Part shown: piece after piece, positions 38,678 through 47,320 of the stretch
Layout: every line of letters begins with the position of its first letter
Numbering within the stretch: the stretch's first letter is position 1
Origin: Deltaproteobacteria bacterium
Lineage (GTDB): Bacteria > Myxococcota_C > UBA6777
Assembly (NCBI GenBank): GCA_002731275.1
Contig: PCBK01000066.1
Coordinates: forward strand, 1-59,510
DNA length: 59,510 nt
Direction: 5' to 3'
Program-made: the position numbers and the translations under genes
The notes under the pieces: model-generated
The model's input: the letters and a program-made list of their open reading frames with translations, nothing else
Told to the model about the DNA's origin: nothing
Database searches by the model: none

Positions 38678-40404
38678 GATGCTTTTTTGACCTGTGTGGT
38701 TTTTGCAAAATCGCTAATTTTGCGAGCTTGCCTGTCACTGAGTTGATAAAGTGAGTAGACAACTTCATCAATGTCAGGGCGAGATGTGTGCTTGGAGAGG
38801 GAGATGAGTTGTTCCCTGATGTTGGAGGGGACATCCTTCCACATGGGGATACGTATTCTTCGGAGGTATTGTGCTTGGAAGCGTAAGAATCCACCGGACA
38901 TCTTTACTGAGTATGCGCCAACAAACATCAGCGCAAGTGACGAACGGAGGAGGGCTTGGAGAGCTCTCAAGTCCCAATCTTGGGAGGTCAATACGTACAG
39001 GTTATGGTGGGGGTAAAATGCACCTTCATCATAGGCAACAGTTGCGTCCCCCTTTATATCAGGAATGAGCAGCTTTGGTGTTTCGGTCATCCATGTGTGG
39101 ATTCGATCGATGGTGCGGTACCAACGTTGAGGGTTTTTTTTGGCAACGTGACGTTTTTTGAGCGCTGTAGCGTGCTCGTTGATGTACGCTGCGAACGCAG
39201 GATATGCATCAAGAGATGCAAGCACACCTGATTCCGTGAATGGGTTCACGACACCTTTTCCAGACCAGCATAACTCGCCATCTTTGATGTCACCTGCCAT
39301 CGCCAGCGGAAGTTTACGCTCTTTTTCAACCGGAAGCTCCTCATAGTTCCCAATAAACACACGATCACAGCCCGTCGCGACACCTATCGTCACTTTGCAT
39401 TGGGCCTGCTCTATCGTAGGGAATTGTCCCTCCAAGTGTCTGAGGACGTTGAGGATATCTGGAGCGTCAAGGAGCCATGGATCTCTTTTGTTTGTGACTT
39501 GTGAAAGTTCCACGAAGTTCTCGTGTTTAGGACTGACTTTTTCTTTGATTGTTTTGATCAGCTTTCGTAAGTCTCCGCTCGCACCTTGCTCTGTCGCGAC
39601 GCGGGTTGTGTCTCCTTGGGCATTTCGGATAATGGTGATGCTTGGGTAGGCCATCACATCTTGATCGAAGGCGTTCACTTTCCCCATATCAATGAAGTAC
39701 TCAAGGTGGTAGGCGCTTGATACTTTTTCTCTGAGCGGTCCACCGTATTTGTTCTTAATCCATCGATCTGAGCAAATAAACCCAAGGCGGCCGTTTTTGG
39801 CGAGTAGATCAAGGCATTTTTCGTAAAAAGGTACGTACAAATCAGCACGATCATAAATGGTCTTGAAGTGTTGTCGGTACTCTTTTAAAAGCACAGAGGG
39901 GACCTTCTCTTGTCGGATATATGGCGGGTTTCCGACGATGAAGTCGAAGTCTTGTTGGAGTTGATGGAGCAAAAAATCATCCTGGATCAGCCAAGATGAA
40001 GTCAGCACTTTTGCGTTATTTTCAGCCACTCCTTCTTGTGTGAGATAGGCTTCCAACATTGTTTTTGTTTTGTTGTACGAAGGGATATGGATCTCGACCG
40101 CAAGGATTGCATGTGCAAGTTTTTGGTGTGCGACTTCGAGTTTACCCCCGTGAGCTGTGTACGATGAGATAAGTCTCTTTACAATTGTGAGTAGAAAGTC
40201 CCCTTGACCAAAAGAAGGCTCAAGTAGCTTCGTTTTTGAGAGGTCTTGTTCTGTTGTATATCCAACGAGGTCAAGGATAGCGTCAACGACCAAGTGGTTC
40301 GTGAAGACCGCGCCGCGTTTTTGCTTATTTTCGTTTGCGAGTTGGGAGACAGCCTCGCGTATTTGTGGTGAGCGGGAAAACTCTTCGGTGAATGGTAGCA
40401 ACAT
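38674..40404 (-). CDS. Type II adenine-N6 DNA methyltransferase, partner of the PaeR7I-like nuclease
   Basis: About 576 residues, gamma-class N6A methyltransferase: KQKRGAVFTNHLVVDAI, SAM-binding LLEPSFGQGDFLL (motif I), catalytic NPPYIRQE (motif IV), then a target recognition region (about 330-540). It should protect CTCGAG by methylating adenine, as M.PaeR7I does (family knowledge). ATG 40404 follows CGGAG by about seven bases; an earlier in-frame start adds 13 unlikely residues. It is the first gene of a two-gene operon with a 4-base overlap. No controller (C) protein is visible. Confidence 0.93.
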   Translation of the reverse strand: MLLPFTEEFSRSPQIREAVSQLANENKQKRGAVFTNHLVVDAILDLVGYTTEQDLSKTKLLEPSFGQGDFLLTIVKRLISSYTAHGGKLEVAHQKLAHAILAVEIHIPSYNKTKTMLEAYLTQEGVAENNAKVLTSSWLIQDDFLLHQLQQDFDFIVGNPPYIRQEKVPSVLLKEYRQHFKTIYDRADLYVPFYEKCLDLLAKNGRLGFICSDRWIKNKYGGPLREKVSSAYHLEYFIDMGKVNAFDQDVMAYPSITIIRNAQGDTTRVATEQGASGDLRKLIKTIKEKVSPKHENFVELSQVTNKRDPWLLDAPDILNVLRHLEGQFPTIEQAQCKVTIGVATGCDRVFIGNYEELPVEKERKLPLAMAGDIKDGELCWSGKGVVNPFTESGVLASLDAYPAFAAYINEHATALKKRHVAKKNPQRWYRTIDRIHTWMTETPKLLIPDIKGDATVAYDEGAFYPHHNLYVLTSQDWDLRALQALLRSSLALMFVGAYSVKMSGGFLRFQAQYLRRIRIPMWKDVPSNIREQLISLSKHTSRPDIDEVVYSLYQLSDRQARKISDFAKTTQVKKAS

Positions 40405-40902
40405 AAAATGACTCCGTATGCTTCTGTATGATTGGCCTAGCAAAATGCTGTTTATTCGTCAAGTGTCGGCGTTCATTTGTGCTGCAAGAATGGTACTTTC
40501 AGTGAAAGACATGATCATACAGGTTCTCCTCGTTGTTTTTACATGTTTTTCCTGCTCTCGTAAAATCACTGCGTTGTTGGTGGGATCTGTGTCGATCTGT
40601 GTCATGTCCAGATATAGGGCGTCTCGATCTTGGACACTGTTCACCTTTGCCGCTGCTTTTGTTTTCGATTCCTTCGTGTATGTCGGGCTCAATGTGTTGT
40701 TATGTGTGTTGGTGTGATTTCTGCTGCAGGGGGCAGTATATCGCATCCTCAGACTGCAAAGACTGCAAGAGGTAGTCTGTTCTCAATATGCATACGACAT
40801 GATGCCCCTGCATGTCGTGTTCTTTCTACGTTTTTTCACCCACCCGGTGTTGTGTTGAAGGTGAGGATGCAGGGGCCATCATCTATATGAGGGGAGTGTT
40901 AC
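40405..40902. other. Intergenic region between the RM genes and comM
   Basis: Nearly 500 bases between divergent genes. Short ORFs on both strands lack ribosome sites and protein-like composition, so I do not call any. The 3' part holds the inverted repeats of the comM leader (see 40794-40882). A promoter for the RM operon should lie near the left end but is not obvious. Confidence 0.5.
40794..40882 (+). promoter_or_regulatory. comM leader with two mutually exclusive hairpins
   Basis: A local hairpin ACGACATG (40794-40801) / CATGTCGT (40811-40818) competes with a longer pairing of ATGATGCCCCTGCAT (40799-40813) to ATGCAGGGGCCATCAT (40867-40882), 15 pairs with one bulged C. The distal arm ends about ten bases before the GGGGAG ribosome site of comM. 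This is the layout of an attenuator or switch, but no ligand or terminator is recognisable. Confidence 0.4.
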
Positions 40903-42426
40903 ATGAGTGTAAGAGTGCTTTCTGGCGCAGTGCTCGGCATTGACGCCTATAAAGTCGATGTAGAGGTCGACATGTCCAATGGGATGCCATCCTTTGATCT
41001 TGTTGGACTCGCCGAGGGGGCGATCAAAGAGAGTCGCGTACGTGTTCGTTCAGCGATGAAGAACTCTGGTTATCCCTATCCCATCCATTCCCGCCGTATC
41101 ACTGTCAATCTCGCACCAGCCAATATCCGAAAAGATGGTTCAGGCTTTGACCTGCCGATCGCGCTCGGTCTGCTCGCAGCTCTTGGGAGTGTGCCTTTGC
41201 GCTCTTTGCAGGACTTTCTGTTTGTCGGTGAGCTCGCCCTGAGTGGTGATATCAAGCCCGTACGTGGCGTCCTGTCGATCGCCGCGATGGCCAAAGAACA
41301 AGGGCTTCAGGCGATCATCGTCCCCTTTGAAAATGGTCAAGAGGCTGCGATGGTCGATGGGATTGACGTCTTTCCGATGTCTTCACTCGGCGAAGTAATC
41401 GACTTCTTACTCGGTGAAGCCGAGCTGCAGCCTCTCGAAACGCCAGTCTTCTTTGATGATGCAGCCTATGCGTCGAGATTGGATTTACAAGATGTGAAGG
41501 GGCAAGAGCAGGTGAAGAGAGTCTTGGAGATCGCGGCGAGTGGGATGCACAACCTGCTGATGATTGGACCGCCTGGTTCTGGTAAGACGATGTTGGCGCG
41601 TCGTCTTGCCACATTGCTACCACCTCTTTCCTTCGAGGAGTCCCTTGAGACGACCAAAGTTTACAGTGTCAGTGGACTCCTCCATGAGAACAAGCTCATC
41701 CATGAGCGTCCTTTCCGAACACCACACCATACCATTTCTGATGCCGGATTGATCGGCGGTGGAGCGTTTCCCAAGCCGGGAGAAGTCTCACTCGCACATC
41801 GTGGCGTGTTGTTCCTCGATGAGCTGCCAGAGTTTCGCCGCCACGTACTCGAAGTGTTACGTCAACCGCTCGAAGAACACGCAGTGACCATCGCACGTTC
41901 TGCGATTACTTTGCGCTACCCTGCGGATTTTTTGTTGGTCGCGGCGATGAACCCGTGTCCTTGTGGGGCTGGTGGGATGGGATGTCGTTGTGCACCCAAT
42001 GATATTCGGCGGTATCGCAATCGGATCTCCGCACCTCTTCTCGACAGGATCGATCTGCACGTTGAGGTGCCTGCCGTTCCGTTCCAGGATCTGAGTGAGG
42101 GGCGTCTTGGGGAGACCTCGAAGGTCGTCAGAGAGCGTGTGTTGCAAGCGAGAGCGATCCAAGCAAAGCGTTTTCAGGGAGCGCCGATCTTTGCGAACGC
42201 ACAGATGGGGCCGGCTGAGCTGCGAGAACATTGCGAGGTCGATCAGCACAGTCTTCAGATCCTTGAGCGAGCTGTTCATCAATTTGGTATGAGCGCGCGG
42301 GCCTTCGATCGGATCATGAAGGTCGCGCGGACCATCGCAGATGTCGAACAATCTGAGGATATCCTCAGTCAACATGTCGCCGAAGCGATTCATTATCGCA
42401 CATTGGATCGGCGGTATTTTCACTAA
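40903..42426 (+). CDS. comM: ComM / YifB family Mg-chelatase-like AAA+ ATPase
   Basis: 507 residues: an N-terminal Lon-like ChlI domain ([43 protein letters not shown]), then AAA+ with Walker [15 protein letters not shown], Walker [12 protein letters not shown], a Cys cluster [12 protein letters not shown], and the C-terminal Mg-chelatase lid. ComM is a hexameric helicase that drives branch migration during integration of transformed DNA. GGGGAG precedes the ATG. It sits 26 bases upstream of recA, whose strand-exchange product is the ComM substrate, so the pair makes functional sense as one operon. Confidence 0.95.
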   Translation: MSVRVLSGAVLGIDAYKVDVEVDMSNGMPSFDLVGLAEGAIKESRVRVRSAMKNSGYPYPIHSRRITVNLAPANIRKDGSGFDLPIALGLLAALGSVPLRSLQDFLFVGELALSGDIKPVRGVLSIAAMAKEQGLQAIIVPFENGQEAAMVDGIDVFPMSSLGEVIDFLLGEAELQPLETPVFFDDAAYASRLDLQDVKGQEQVKRVLEIAASGMHNLLMIGPPGSGKTMLARRLATLLPPLSFEESLETTKVYSVSGLLHENKLIHERPFRTPHHTISDAGLIGGGAFPKPGEVSLAHRGVLFLDELPEFRRHVLEVLRQPLEEHAVTIARSAITLRYPADFLLVAAMNPCPCGAGGMGCRCAPNDIRRYRNRISAPLLDRIDLHVEVPAVPFQDLSEGRLGETSKVVRERVLQARAIQAKRFQGAPIFANAQMGPAELREHCEVDQHSLQILERAVHQFGMSARAFDRIMKVARTIADVEQSEDILSQHVAEAIHYRTLDRRYFH

Positions 42427-42452
42427 ACTTCACATTTCTCCAGGAGGGGACG

Positions 42453-43583
42453 ATGTCATTGAAAGAAAAACTTCAGGCGGTCGCAGGGTTGATCGCGTCG
42501 GTGGAAAAGCAATTTGGTCAGGGGGCGATCATGCGATTGTCACCTGATATCAAGGACTCATCACAACAGGTCATTTCGAGTGGTTCGATTGGTTTGGATC
42601 GGGCGTTGGGGATTGGTGGGTATCCACGTGGTCGTGTTGTCGAGATATTTGGTCCCGAATCGGCCGGAAAAAGTACGCTCGCCTTACACGCCGTTCACTC
42701 CTGTCAAAAGCAGGGAGGGATCGCGGCCTACATCGACGCCGAACATGCGCTCGATACGACGTATGCGACGGCGCTCGGTGTGGAGGTGAGTGACTTGTTG
42801 CTCTCGCAGCCTGATTGTGGTGAGCAGGCGCTTGAGATTGTCGATTTGTTGGCGCGTTCACAGGCTGTCGATTTGATCGTCGTGGATTCTGTGGCGGCGC
42901 TTGTTCCGCAAGCGGAGCTGGAGGGGGCGATGGGGGACCAACATGTCGGCTTGCAAGCTCGTTTGATGAGTCGGGCGCTTCGCAAGATCGTGGGGATTGT
43001 GCAGCGGTGTGGTGTGACAGTGATCTTCATCAATCAGTTGCGGCAAAAGATCGGCGTGATGTTCGGCAATCCCGAGACGACCACAGGAGGACATGCCTTG
43101 AAGTTTTACTCATCTGTGCGGTTGGATATCCGTCGCGCAGGGCCAATCAAGGCCGGTGACCAGATCAAAGGCAACAGAGTGCGGGTCAAGGTCGTCAAGA
43201 ATAAGATGGCAGCGCCATTTCAGAAGGTCGAGTTTGATGTGTTGTACGGTGTGGGGATCTGTCATCTGAGCGAGCTGCTCGATATGGGGTTGGAGACTGG
43301 GATCGTTGAGAAGTCTGGAGCATGGTTGCGCTATGAGGGCGAGAGCCTGGGGCAGGGGCGCGACAAAGCGCGCGATTTCTTGCGGGAGAACGAAGCCATT
43401 CGCCAAGAGATCTACGACAAGGTGATGTTGGCGCTGAATGGAGAGGACGACGTCCAGGAAGATCCAGAAGAGACATCAACACCCAGTACTTCGACGACAA
43501 ACACAAAATCCACCAAGTCTTCAAAGAAGTCCCGCCGCGCAAAGAACACATCCAGCAAGACAAAGCAACAGGCCGTCGCCTGA
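42453..43583 (+). CDS. recA: Recombinase RecA
   Basis: 376 residues with all RecA landmarks: [11 protein letters not shown], Walker [10 protein letters not shown], Walker [11 protein letters not shown], loop 1 region [22 protein letters not shown], and [22 protein letters not shown]. It forms filaments on single-stranded DNA for strand exchange and LexA cleavage. The last 40 residues are Ser/Thr/Lys-rich ([11 protein letters not shown]) instead of the acidic tail of E. coli RecA. AGGAGGGG precedes the ATG. No LexA-like site seen upstream. Its stop codon is the first triplet of an RNA-like terminator element duplicated at 45930. Confidence 0.97.
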   Translation: MSLKEKLQAVAGLIASVEKQFGQGAIMRLSPDIKDSSQQVISSGSIGLDRALGIGGYPRGRVVEIFGPESAGKSTLALHAVHSCQKQGGIAAYIDAEHALDTTYATALGVEVSDLLLSQPDCGEQALEIVDLLARSQAVDLIVVDSVAALVPQAELEGAMGDQHVGLQARLMSRALRKIVGIVQRCGVTVIFINQLRQKIGVMFGNPETTTGGHALKFYSSVRLDIRRAGPIKAGDQIKGNRVRVKVVKNKMAAPFQKVEFDVLYGVGICHLSELLDMGLETGIVEKSGAWLRYEGESLGQGRDKARDFLRENEAIRQEIYDKVMLALNGEDDVQEDPEETSTPSTSTTNTKSTKSSKKSRRAKNTSSKTKQQAVA

Positions 43584-43692
43584 GTATATAAGGGTGAAGG
43601 ATTTTTTTCTATTGGGGGACATGAATGCCCCCCAAGCGCGGGCATACGCCCTTGCCTTCCCCCCCAGTTGAACCCCTTCGGGGTTTTTTTTT
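43581..43692 (+). ncRNA. RNA-like terminator element, copy 1
   Basis: Begins exactly at the recA stop codon (TGAGTATATAAGGG). It can fold into a branched structure: outer pairing AAGG..AAGG with CCTTGCCTT, hairpin TTGGGGG / CCCCCAA (43613-43635), hairpin GGGC-ATAC-GCCC, and a UUCG-capped terminator AACCCC-TTCG-GGGTT followed by nine T. A near-identical copy lies at 45930-46037; most differences fall in loops or homopolymer runs. It could be the recA 3' UTR, a processed small RNA, or a mobile terminator repeat. Confidence 0.6.
43671..43692 (+). terminator. Rho-independent terminator after recA
   Basis: Stem AACCCC / GGGTT with a UUCG loop, then a run of nine T. Clear intrinsic terminator on the plus strand. 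Confidence 0.9.
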
Positions 43693-44352
43693 GATAATCA
43701 TAAAAACGTGCAGGGCTTCATCATACTCGGGCTGGTTTTTGTTAATGTTTCTCTCTTCCAACTACACAATGGTTACTTGTAACTCCTCGATCGCTAAAAG
43801 AGTACTTTTCTCTTTGATGTCATCCATCCCCACAAATCACTGGCTTGTCCATTATCGTCGGACTCCTTGTGGAGAAGGCTTCAAACCGAAAGTATTTTGT
43901 CGTTGAAATCCACCTTGAGAGGAACTCGTGAACATGTGAGAGAACCACATGCTCTTTATTCTCAACCACCCTCTGGTGGTGATGCTAGATGCTCTTAAAG
44001 AGTATGGGGTTGTTGAAGATACGAAAGAACCTCATGGTTGGCCTTCCTCTGAAGAGTATGAATGGGAACTTTATTCGGTTGGTTTTTTTTATCTTGGGGA
44101 TCTGGTGAGTCTGCGAAAGGGCATTGGTTTGTGAAGCGCAGGAGCCAGAGGATGGGGGAATAAGCCACCTTGAATGGTCTCATTGAGTTCATCAAGTGAA
44201 TTTTCTTGTTGCTTTTGCGAATGCTTTATGTCATGTTTTGTCGCGATGTCGCATTTGCAGTTCAAGGAGAGGAAGAGGTTTATGTTTTCCCCCAACGTAT
44301 AAATAGTCCAAGTGCTCCTCACTCTCTGATCACACCAAAGGAGTCCATAGCA
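43693..44352. other. Mostly non-coding left part of the cassette
   Basis: About 660 bases between the first RNA-like element and the RHH gene. Apart from the small candidate at 43949 it shows no gene. Composition is more A/T-rich than the surroundings, consistent with acquired DNA or decayed coding sequence. Confidence 0.45.
43949..44134 (+). CDS. Possible small protein or gene remnant in the cassette
   Basis: 61 residues with an acidic, aromatic composition (EDTKEPHGWPSSEEYEWELYS) that looks protein-like. A GAGAG ribosome-like site precedes the ATG. No family recognised. It may be a genuine small gene or the remainder of a larger decayed gene, since the neighbouring cassette gene at 45023 is also broken. 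Confidence 0.3.
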   Translation: MLFILNHPLVVMLDALKEYGVVEDTKEPHGWPSSEEYEWELYSVGFFYLGDLVSLRKGIGL

Positions 44353-44994
44353 ATGAATGTTGTCCTTACCCCTGTGCTTGAACGGTTTGTCCATGAACAA
44401 GTCCGCTTGGGCAAGTATGTCAACGCCAGTGAAGTTGTACGCGATGCCATACGTCGGATGATGGAAGAGTCTGAGCAACAATCAGGCCCACAAAGTGAAA
44501 GTGCAGATGAGGATAATTCCTTGGCTCGGAGGGTCCTCCTGGATACGGTGGAGGATATTTATCCCGGCAAAAAATACCGGATTGGGATGGGTGGCAAACA
44601 GGGCCATCTACTCCGGATTACAGGGAGCCTTGATGGGGATGATGAAACCTTCGTTGGAGTCACTGTTAAGCTCGAAAACTACGAACGTCGTTGGAAGGAA
44701 ACTGCATGGTTCTTCTTCCGGGAACTGCGACAAGGAGAGATTGAGACGGACTTCCCGCTCAGAGATGAAAGAGACAATTACGAAAACGTCTGGTGGTGGG
44801 GTTTTAAACCGCTGGAGATAGAAAACAAAAATTCGGTGTACGAATTTGACCTAATAGAGCTTACAGAGCGTATCCGCCAACATTTCGAGAAGTACAGCCA
44901 CTTACGTTTCAAGGGTATCTCCACGTTCCAGTTCGGTAAGAATGCGGACGTGATCTCCATCTCAATCTATCAAACAACAAGAGAAAAACCATGA
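44353..44994 (+). CDS. ParD-like RHH domain fused to an unknown C-terminal domain
   Basis: 213 residues. Residues 1-40 match ParD/CopG-type ribbon-helix-helix antitoxins (VLTPVLERFVHEQV, GKYVNASEVVRDAIRRMME). After an acidic linker comes a domain of about 145 residues (YPGKKYRIGMGG, TVKLENYERRW, WWWGFKPLEIENKNSVYEFDLIELTERI) that I do not recognise. Typical ParD proteins are only 80-95 residues and pair with a ParE toxin; no ParE follows. AAAGGAG precedes ATG 44353. First clear gene of the cassette between the two RNA-like elements; transcriptional autoregulation is likely if the RHH domain binds DNA. Confidence 0.7.
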   Translation: MNVVLTPVLERFVHEQVRLGKYVNASEVVRDAIRRMMEESEQQSGPQSESADEDNSLARRVLLDTVEDIYPGKKYRIGMGGKQGHLLRITGSLDGDDETFVGVTVKLENYERRWKETAWFFFRELRQGEIETDFPLRDERDNYENVWWWGFKPLEIENKNSVYEFDLIELTERIRQHFEKYSHLRFKGISTFQFGKNADVISISIYQTTREKP

Positions 44995-45022
44995 AGTCTC
45001 GGCGTGAAATTTGGGTTGTGCA

Positions 45023-45508
45023 ATGAGAGGGAGGCTCTGGAGTTACAAAGACGGTGATTCTTTCATTGAGGCTTGCAAAGTCATTCGAGAGGAGAATTCA
45101 ACGGAGTGGCTGGTTGTCAAAGAAATCTCTTGGGCTTCTGTACCAGAGGCCGTCGTGGAAGCCCTAGAGTCTTGGAATCTTGATGAGGTTGTATCAACAA
45201 AGCAGGACGTTCTGATAAAAGAGTCTGCCATCAGCCCACGATACGACATGGTCATTGACGTGTAAGTCTGTGATGGGATCGGATCTTTCGAGGTCGAGGA
45301 CCAATTTCACACCTTCGGTGTACCTTCTTTGAAGTTTCAAATAGACAAACCAGAGGTTGATTGGTGGGGGGTGGACGAAGATCAGTCGATGTTTCGAACG
45401 TTGGATGGTCGCCCCATTGTAGCCACCGAACTCATCATTAATGATGTTCATAACCTCCACAGGCAGAAATATCCGGCGGTAGAAGACAATCTTTCAAATA
45501 GGAGATGA
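45023..45508 (+). pseudogene. Cassette gene interrupted by one in-frame stop
   Basis: The frame from ATG 45023 reads RLWSYKDGDSFIEACKVIRE ... SPRYDMVIDV, then TAA at 45263-45265, then continues in the same frame with protein-like sequence (DGIGSFEVEDQFHTFGVP, PEVDWWGVDEDQSMFRTLDG, ATELIINDVHNLHRQKYPAV) to TGA at 45506. The intact protein would have about 161 residues. A single substitution (for example AAA or CAA to TAA) would explain the break; stop read-through or a sequencing error are alternatives. No family recognised. It lies four bases before the next gene. Confidence 0.6.
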
Positions 45509-45512
45509 AGCT

Positions 45513-45881
45513 ATGTGTCTTACATTATCAGGGACTTTAAACTGGAACGATGGCCAACAACGCACCTTTGATCAGATCATTTTCTCTGCGCAAGGACAGC
45601 CAGTCCGAACTCGTGCTTCATTGATGGACTGTTACCCTGAAGAAATCGTGGACCGTATATCGTTCGATTACAAGTGGGAAGAGAACGGGCCAACGTACAC
45701 TGTTCAACTGAGGAGGAATGGTGGCGAATTCTCAGGCTCAAGCCACACCTCTGCCGGACCTACCAATGAAGACATCCGTTGTAGGTTGTACAGACGGACT
45801 GATCAGGAGATTCTATTGCTGGGGCGATGGATAGACGGCAAGGACCACTTTGAGTGGCGGGCGATTATCGCGATCGATTGA
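45513..45881 (+). CDS. Small orphan protein of the cassette
   Basis: 122 residues, soluble, no signal peptide, mixed beta-rich pattern (SGTLNWNDGQQRTFDQIIF, YTVQLRRNGGEFSG, EILLLGRWIDGKDHFEWRAI). I do not recognise it. The AGGAGATGAAGCT ribosome site overlaps the end of the broken upstream gene, so both belonged to one transcript. It ends 48 bases before the second RNA-like element, whose terminator would close this operon. Confidence 0.6.
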   Translation: MCLTLSGTLNWNDGQQRTFDQIIFSAQGQPVRTRASLMDCYPEEIVDRISFDYKWEENGPTYTVQLRRNGGEFSGSSHTSAGPTNEDIRCRLYRRTDQEILLLGRWIDGKDHFEWRAIIAID

Positions 45882-45929
45882 AGGTCCTAGAGGACAAGCG
45901 ATTTACCTCATTAGAAAAACGACTCTGTC

Positions 45930-46037
45930 TGAGTATATAAGGGAGAAGGATTTTTTCTATTGGGGGACATGCATGCCCCCCAAGCGCGGGCATGCGCCCT
46001 TGCCTTCCCCCCAGTTGAACCCCTTCGGGGTTTTTTT
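45930..46037 (+). ncRNA. RNA-like terminator element, copy 2
   Basis: Near-identical to 43581-43692, beginning at TGAGTATATAAGGG. I see about five differences: GGGTG to GGGAG, GAATG to GCATG and ATACG to ATGCG in loops or unpaired positions, and one fewer base in a T-run and a C-run. The stems are unchanged. Together the two copies form direct repeats around the 2.2-kb cassette. Confidence 0.6.
46018..46037 (+). terminator. Rho-independent terminator of the cassette operon
   Basis: AACCCC-TTCG-GGGTT with seven T, identical in stem and loop to the recA terminator. It lies between convergent genes. Confidence 0.88.
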
Positions 46038-46039
46038 GT

Positions 46040-47320
46040 TTATCGGGACATTTGGGTGTTGAGGGTTTTTATCTTTGTGGTCGCGCTTTTGAGTTTTGCG
46101 GTGAAGGTCTTGGAGGGGATACTGTTGAGTAGTTTGCTCACATCGTTGAGCTTTTTGCCGATACCTACCTTGCTCGCGATCTTTTTGATTGTGTTTTCTG
46201 CCTTTTGGACGCCTGGGATTTTTACGATCTTGTTTTGGATCTTTCTCATGATTGGGTCGATCAGCTTTTTCATCGCTGTCTTGAAGGCTTTTTGGGCAGC
46301 AGAGGTGTATTTTTTGATGTCCTTCACCAGGTTTTTGGGGCGTGTGCATTTTTTGGTTTGTTTGCGGATTTTGCCAACCTTGATTTTGAATTTGACGCAC
46401 ACACGTTTGGCGAGGAGTGCCTTGATTTGATTGGAAAATAATTTTAATGGAATCAAACCTTTTTGTAACGTCTTCATCATTGTGCGGGCTGTGTTCAGGG
46501 GGGCTTTGAGGGGGCTGAGAGCTGCTGATGCGCTGGAGACAGCACTTTTGAGCGGCTTGAGTGCTGCGAGGATCTTGTTATTTGCGGTACGCATCTGGCG
46601 GACCATCGGGGCCAGTTGTGTCATCAAGGCGATGTACTTTGCGGCCGCATCATTTGCACTACATGAACGCTTTTCGGCGGACATATTTTCGTCTACATCG
46701 GGAAGATCGTTGAAGCTTACATCGCACTTACTTTTGTTGTTGGATTTGCTTATGCAGTTGCGGTAGGCTTTTTTGACTTCCATACAGGTGAGCTTTGCAG
46801 CCGCTTGATAGGCCATGATTGCACCTGCGGCGTAATCCCAGTATTTGAAGAGTTTCAGCGATTTCTCGTAAAAGGTGACAACGGGATGTTGACCGTAGAC
46901 AGAAGCACCAAGATTCCCTTCACGCAGTTTTCCGACAAACACAGTCTTAAAAAAGTTGTTTGTTTTTTTCATTTTGATCGACGAAGCTGATAATGCGGGG
47001 AGAATTGCCTTAAAGAACGCTCGTGTCGCTGGCACAAATACTGGAATGATGCGTTCCGCGATCTCTGCTTGGTTCTCTGCAAGCTCCAGGGTTTGTGCGT
47101 TGACTTTGGTGATCACGATTGTATACGATGTTGACGCAAGTATCGCTTTAAATAAGGTCGTGCCTGCCCAAATCGCTGTAATGGAAGACTTGATCTCTTC
47201 CGAAGTGTTGATGTCGCTCTTGCAAAATTTGTAAAGCTCGGACTCTGCCCTCGCCTTTGTGCCGAAAGATACAAGCATCATACACATCGCAAGCACACAA
47301 AAAAATCTTTTCCTACTCAT
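46040..47320 (-). CDS. Secreted lysine-rich helical protein
   Basis: 426 residues with a signal peptide (about 1-25, FGTKARA). The mature protein is helical and very basic, with many Lys and Ala/Ser/Leu heptad-like stretches (LKPLKSAVSSASAALSPLKAPL, KIRKQTKKCTRPKNL). Cys are few and mostly paired (CMEVKKAYRNC, CDVSF...RSCSAND, RVCVKF...KKCTRP). No family recognised. AAAGGAG precedes the ATG. Its stop lies three bases beyond the second RNA-like element. Probably exported and perhaps polymer-binding (inference from charge). Confidence 0.65.
   Translation of the reverse strand: MSRKRFFCVLAMCMMLVSFGTKARAESELYKFCKSDINTSEEIKSSITAIWAGTTLFKAILASTSYTIVITKVNAQTLELAENQAEIAERIIPVFVPATRAFFKAILPALSASSIKMKKTNNFFKTVFVGKLREGNLGASVYGQHPVVTFYEKSLKLFKYWDYAAGAIMAYQAAAKLTCMEVKKAYRNCISKSNNKSKCDVSFNDLPDVDENMSAEKRSCSANDAAAKYIALMTQLAPMVRQMRTANNKILAALKPLKSAVSSASAALSPLKAPLNTARTMMKTLQKGLIPLKLFSNQIKALLAKRVCVKFKIKVGKIRKQTKKCTRPKNLVKDIKKYTSAAQKAFKTAMKKLIDPIMRKIQNKIVKIPGVQKAENTIKKIASKVGIGKKLNDVSKLLNSIPSKTFTAKLKSATTKIKTLNTQMSR

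Noticed and set aside
43617-43906. Short ORF reading MPPKRGHTPLP in the RNA-like element
   Set aside because: A similar peptide appears in copy 2, but the two lose homology in the homopolymer C-run; sequence conservation follows RNA stems, not codons.
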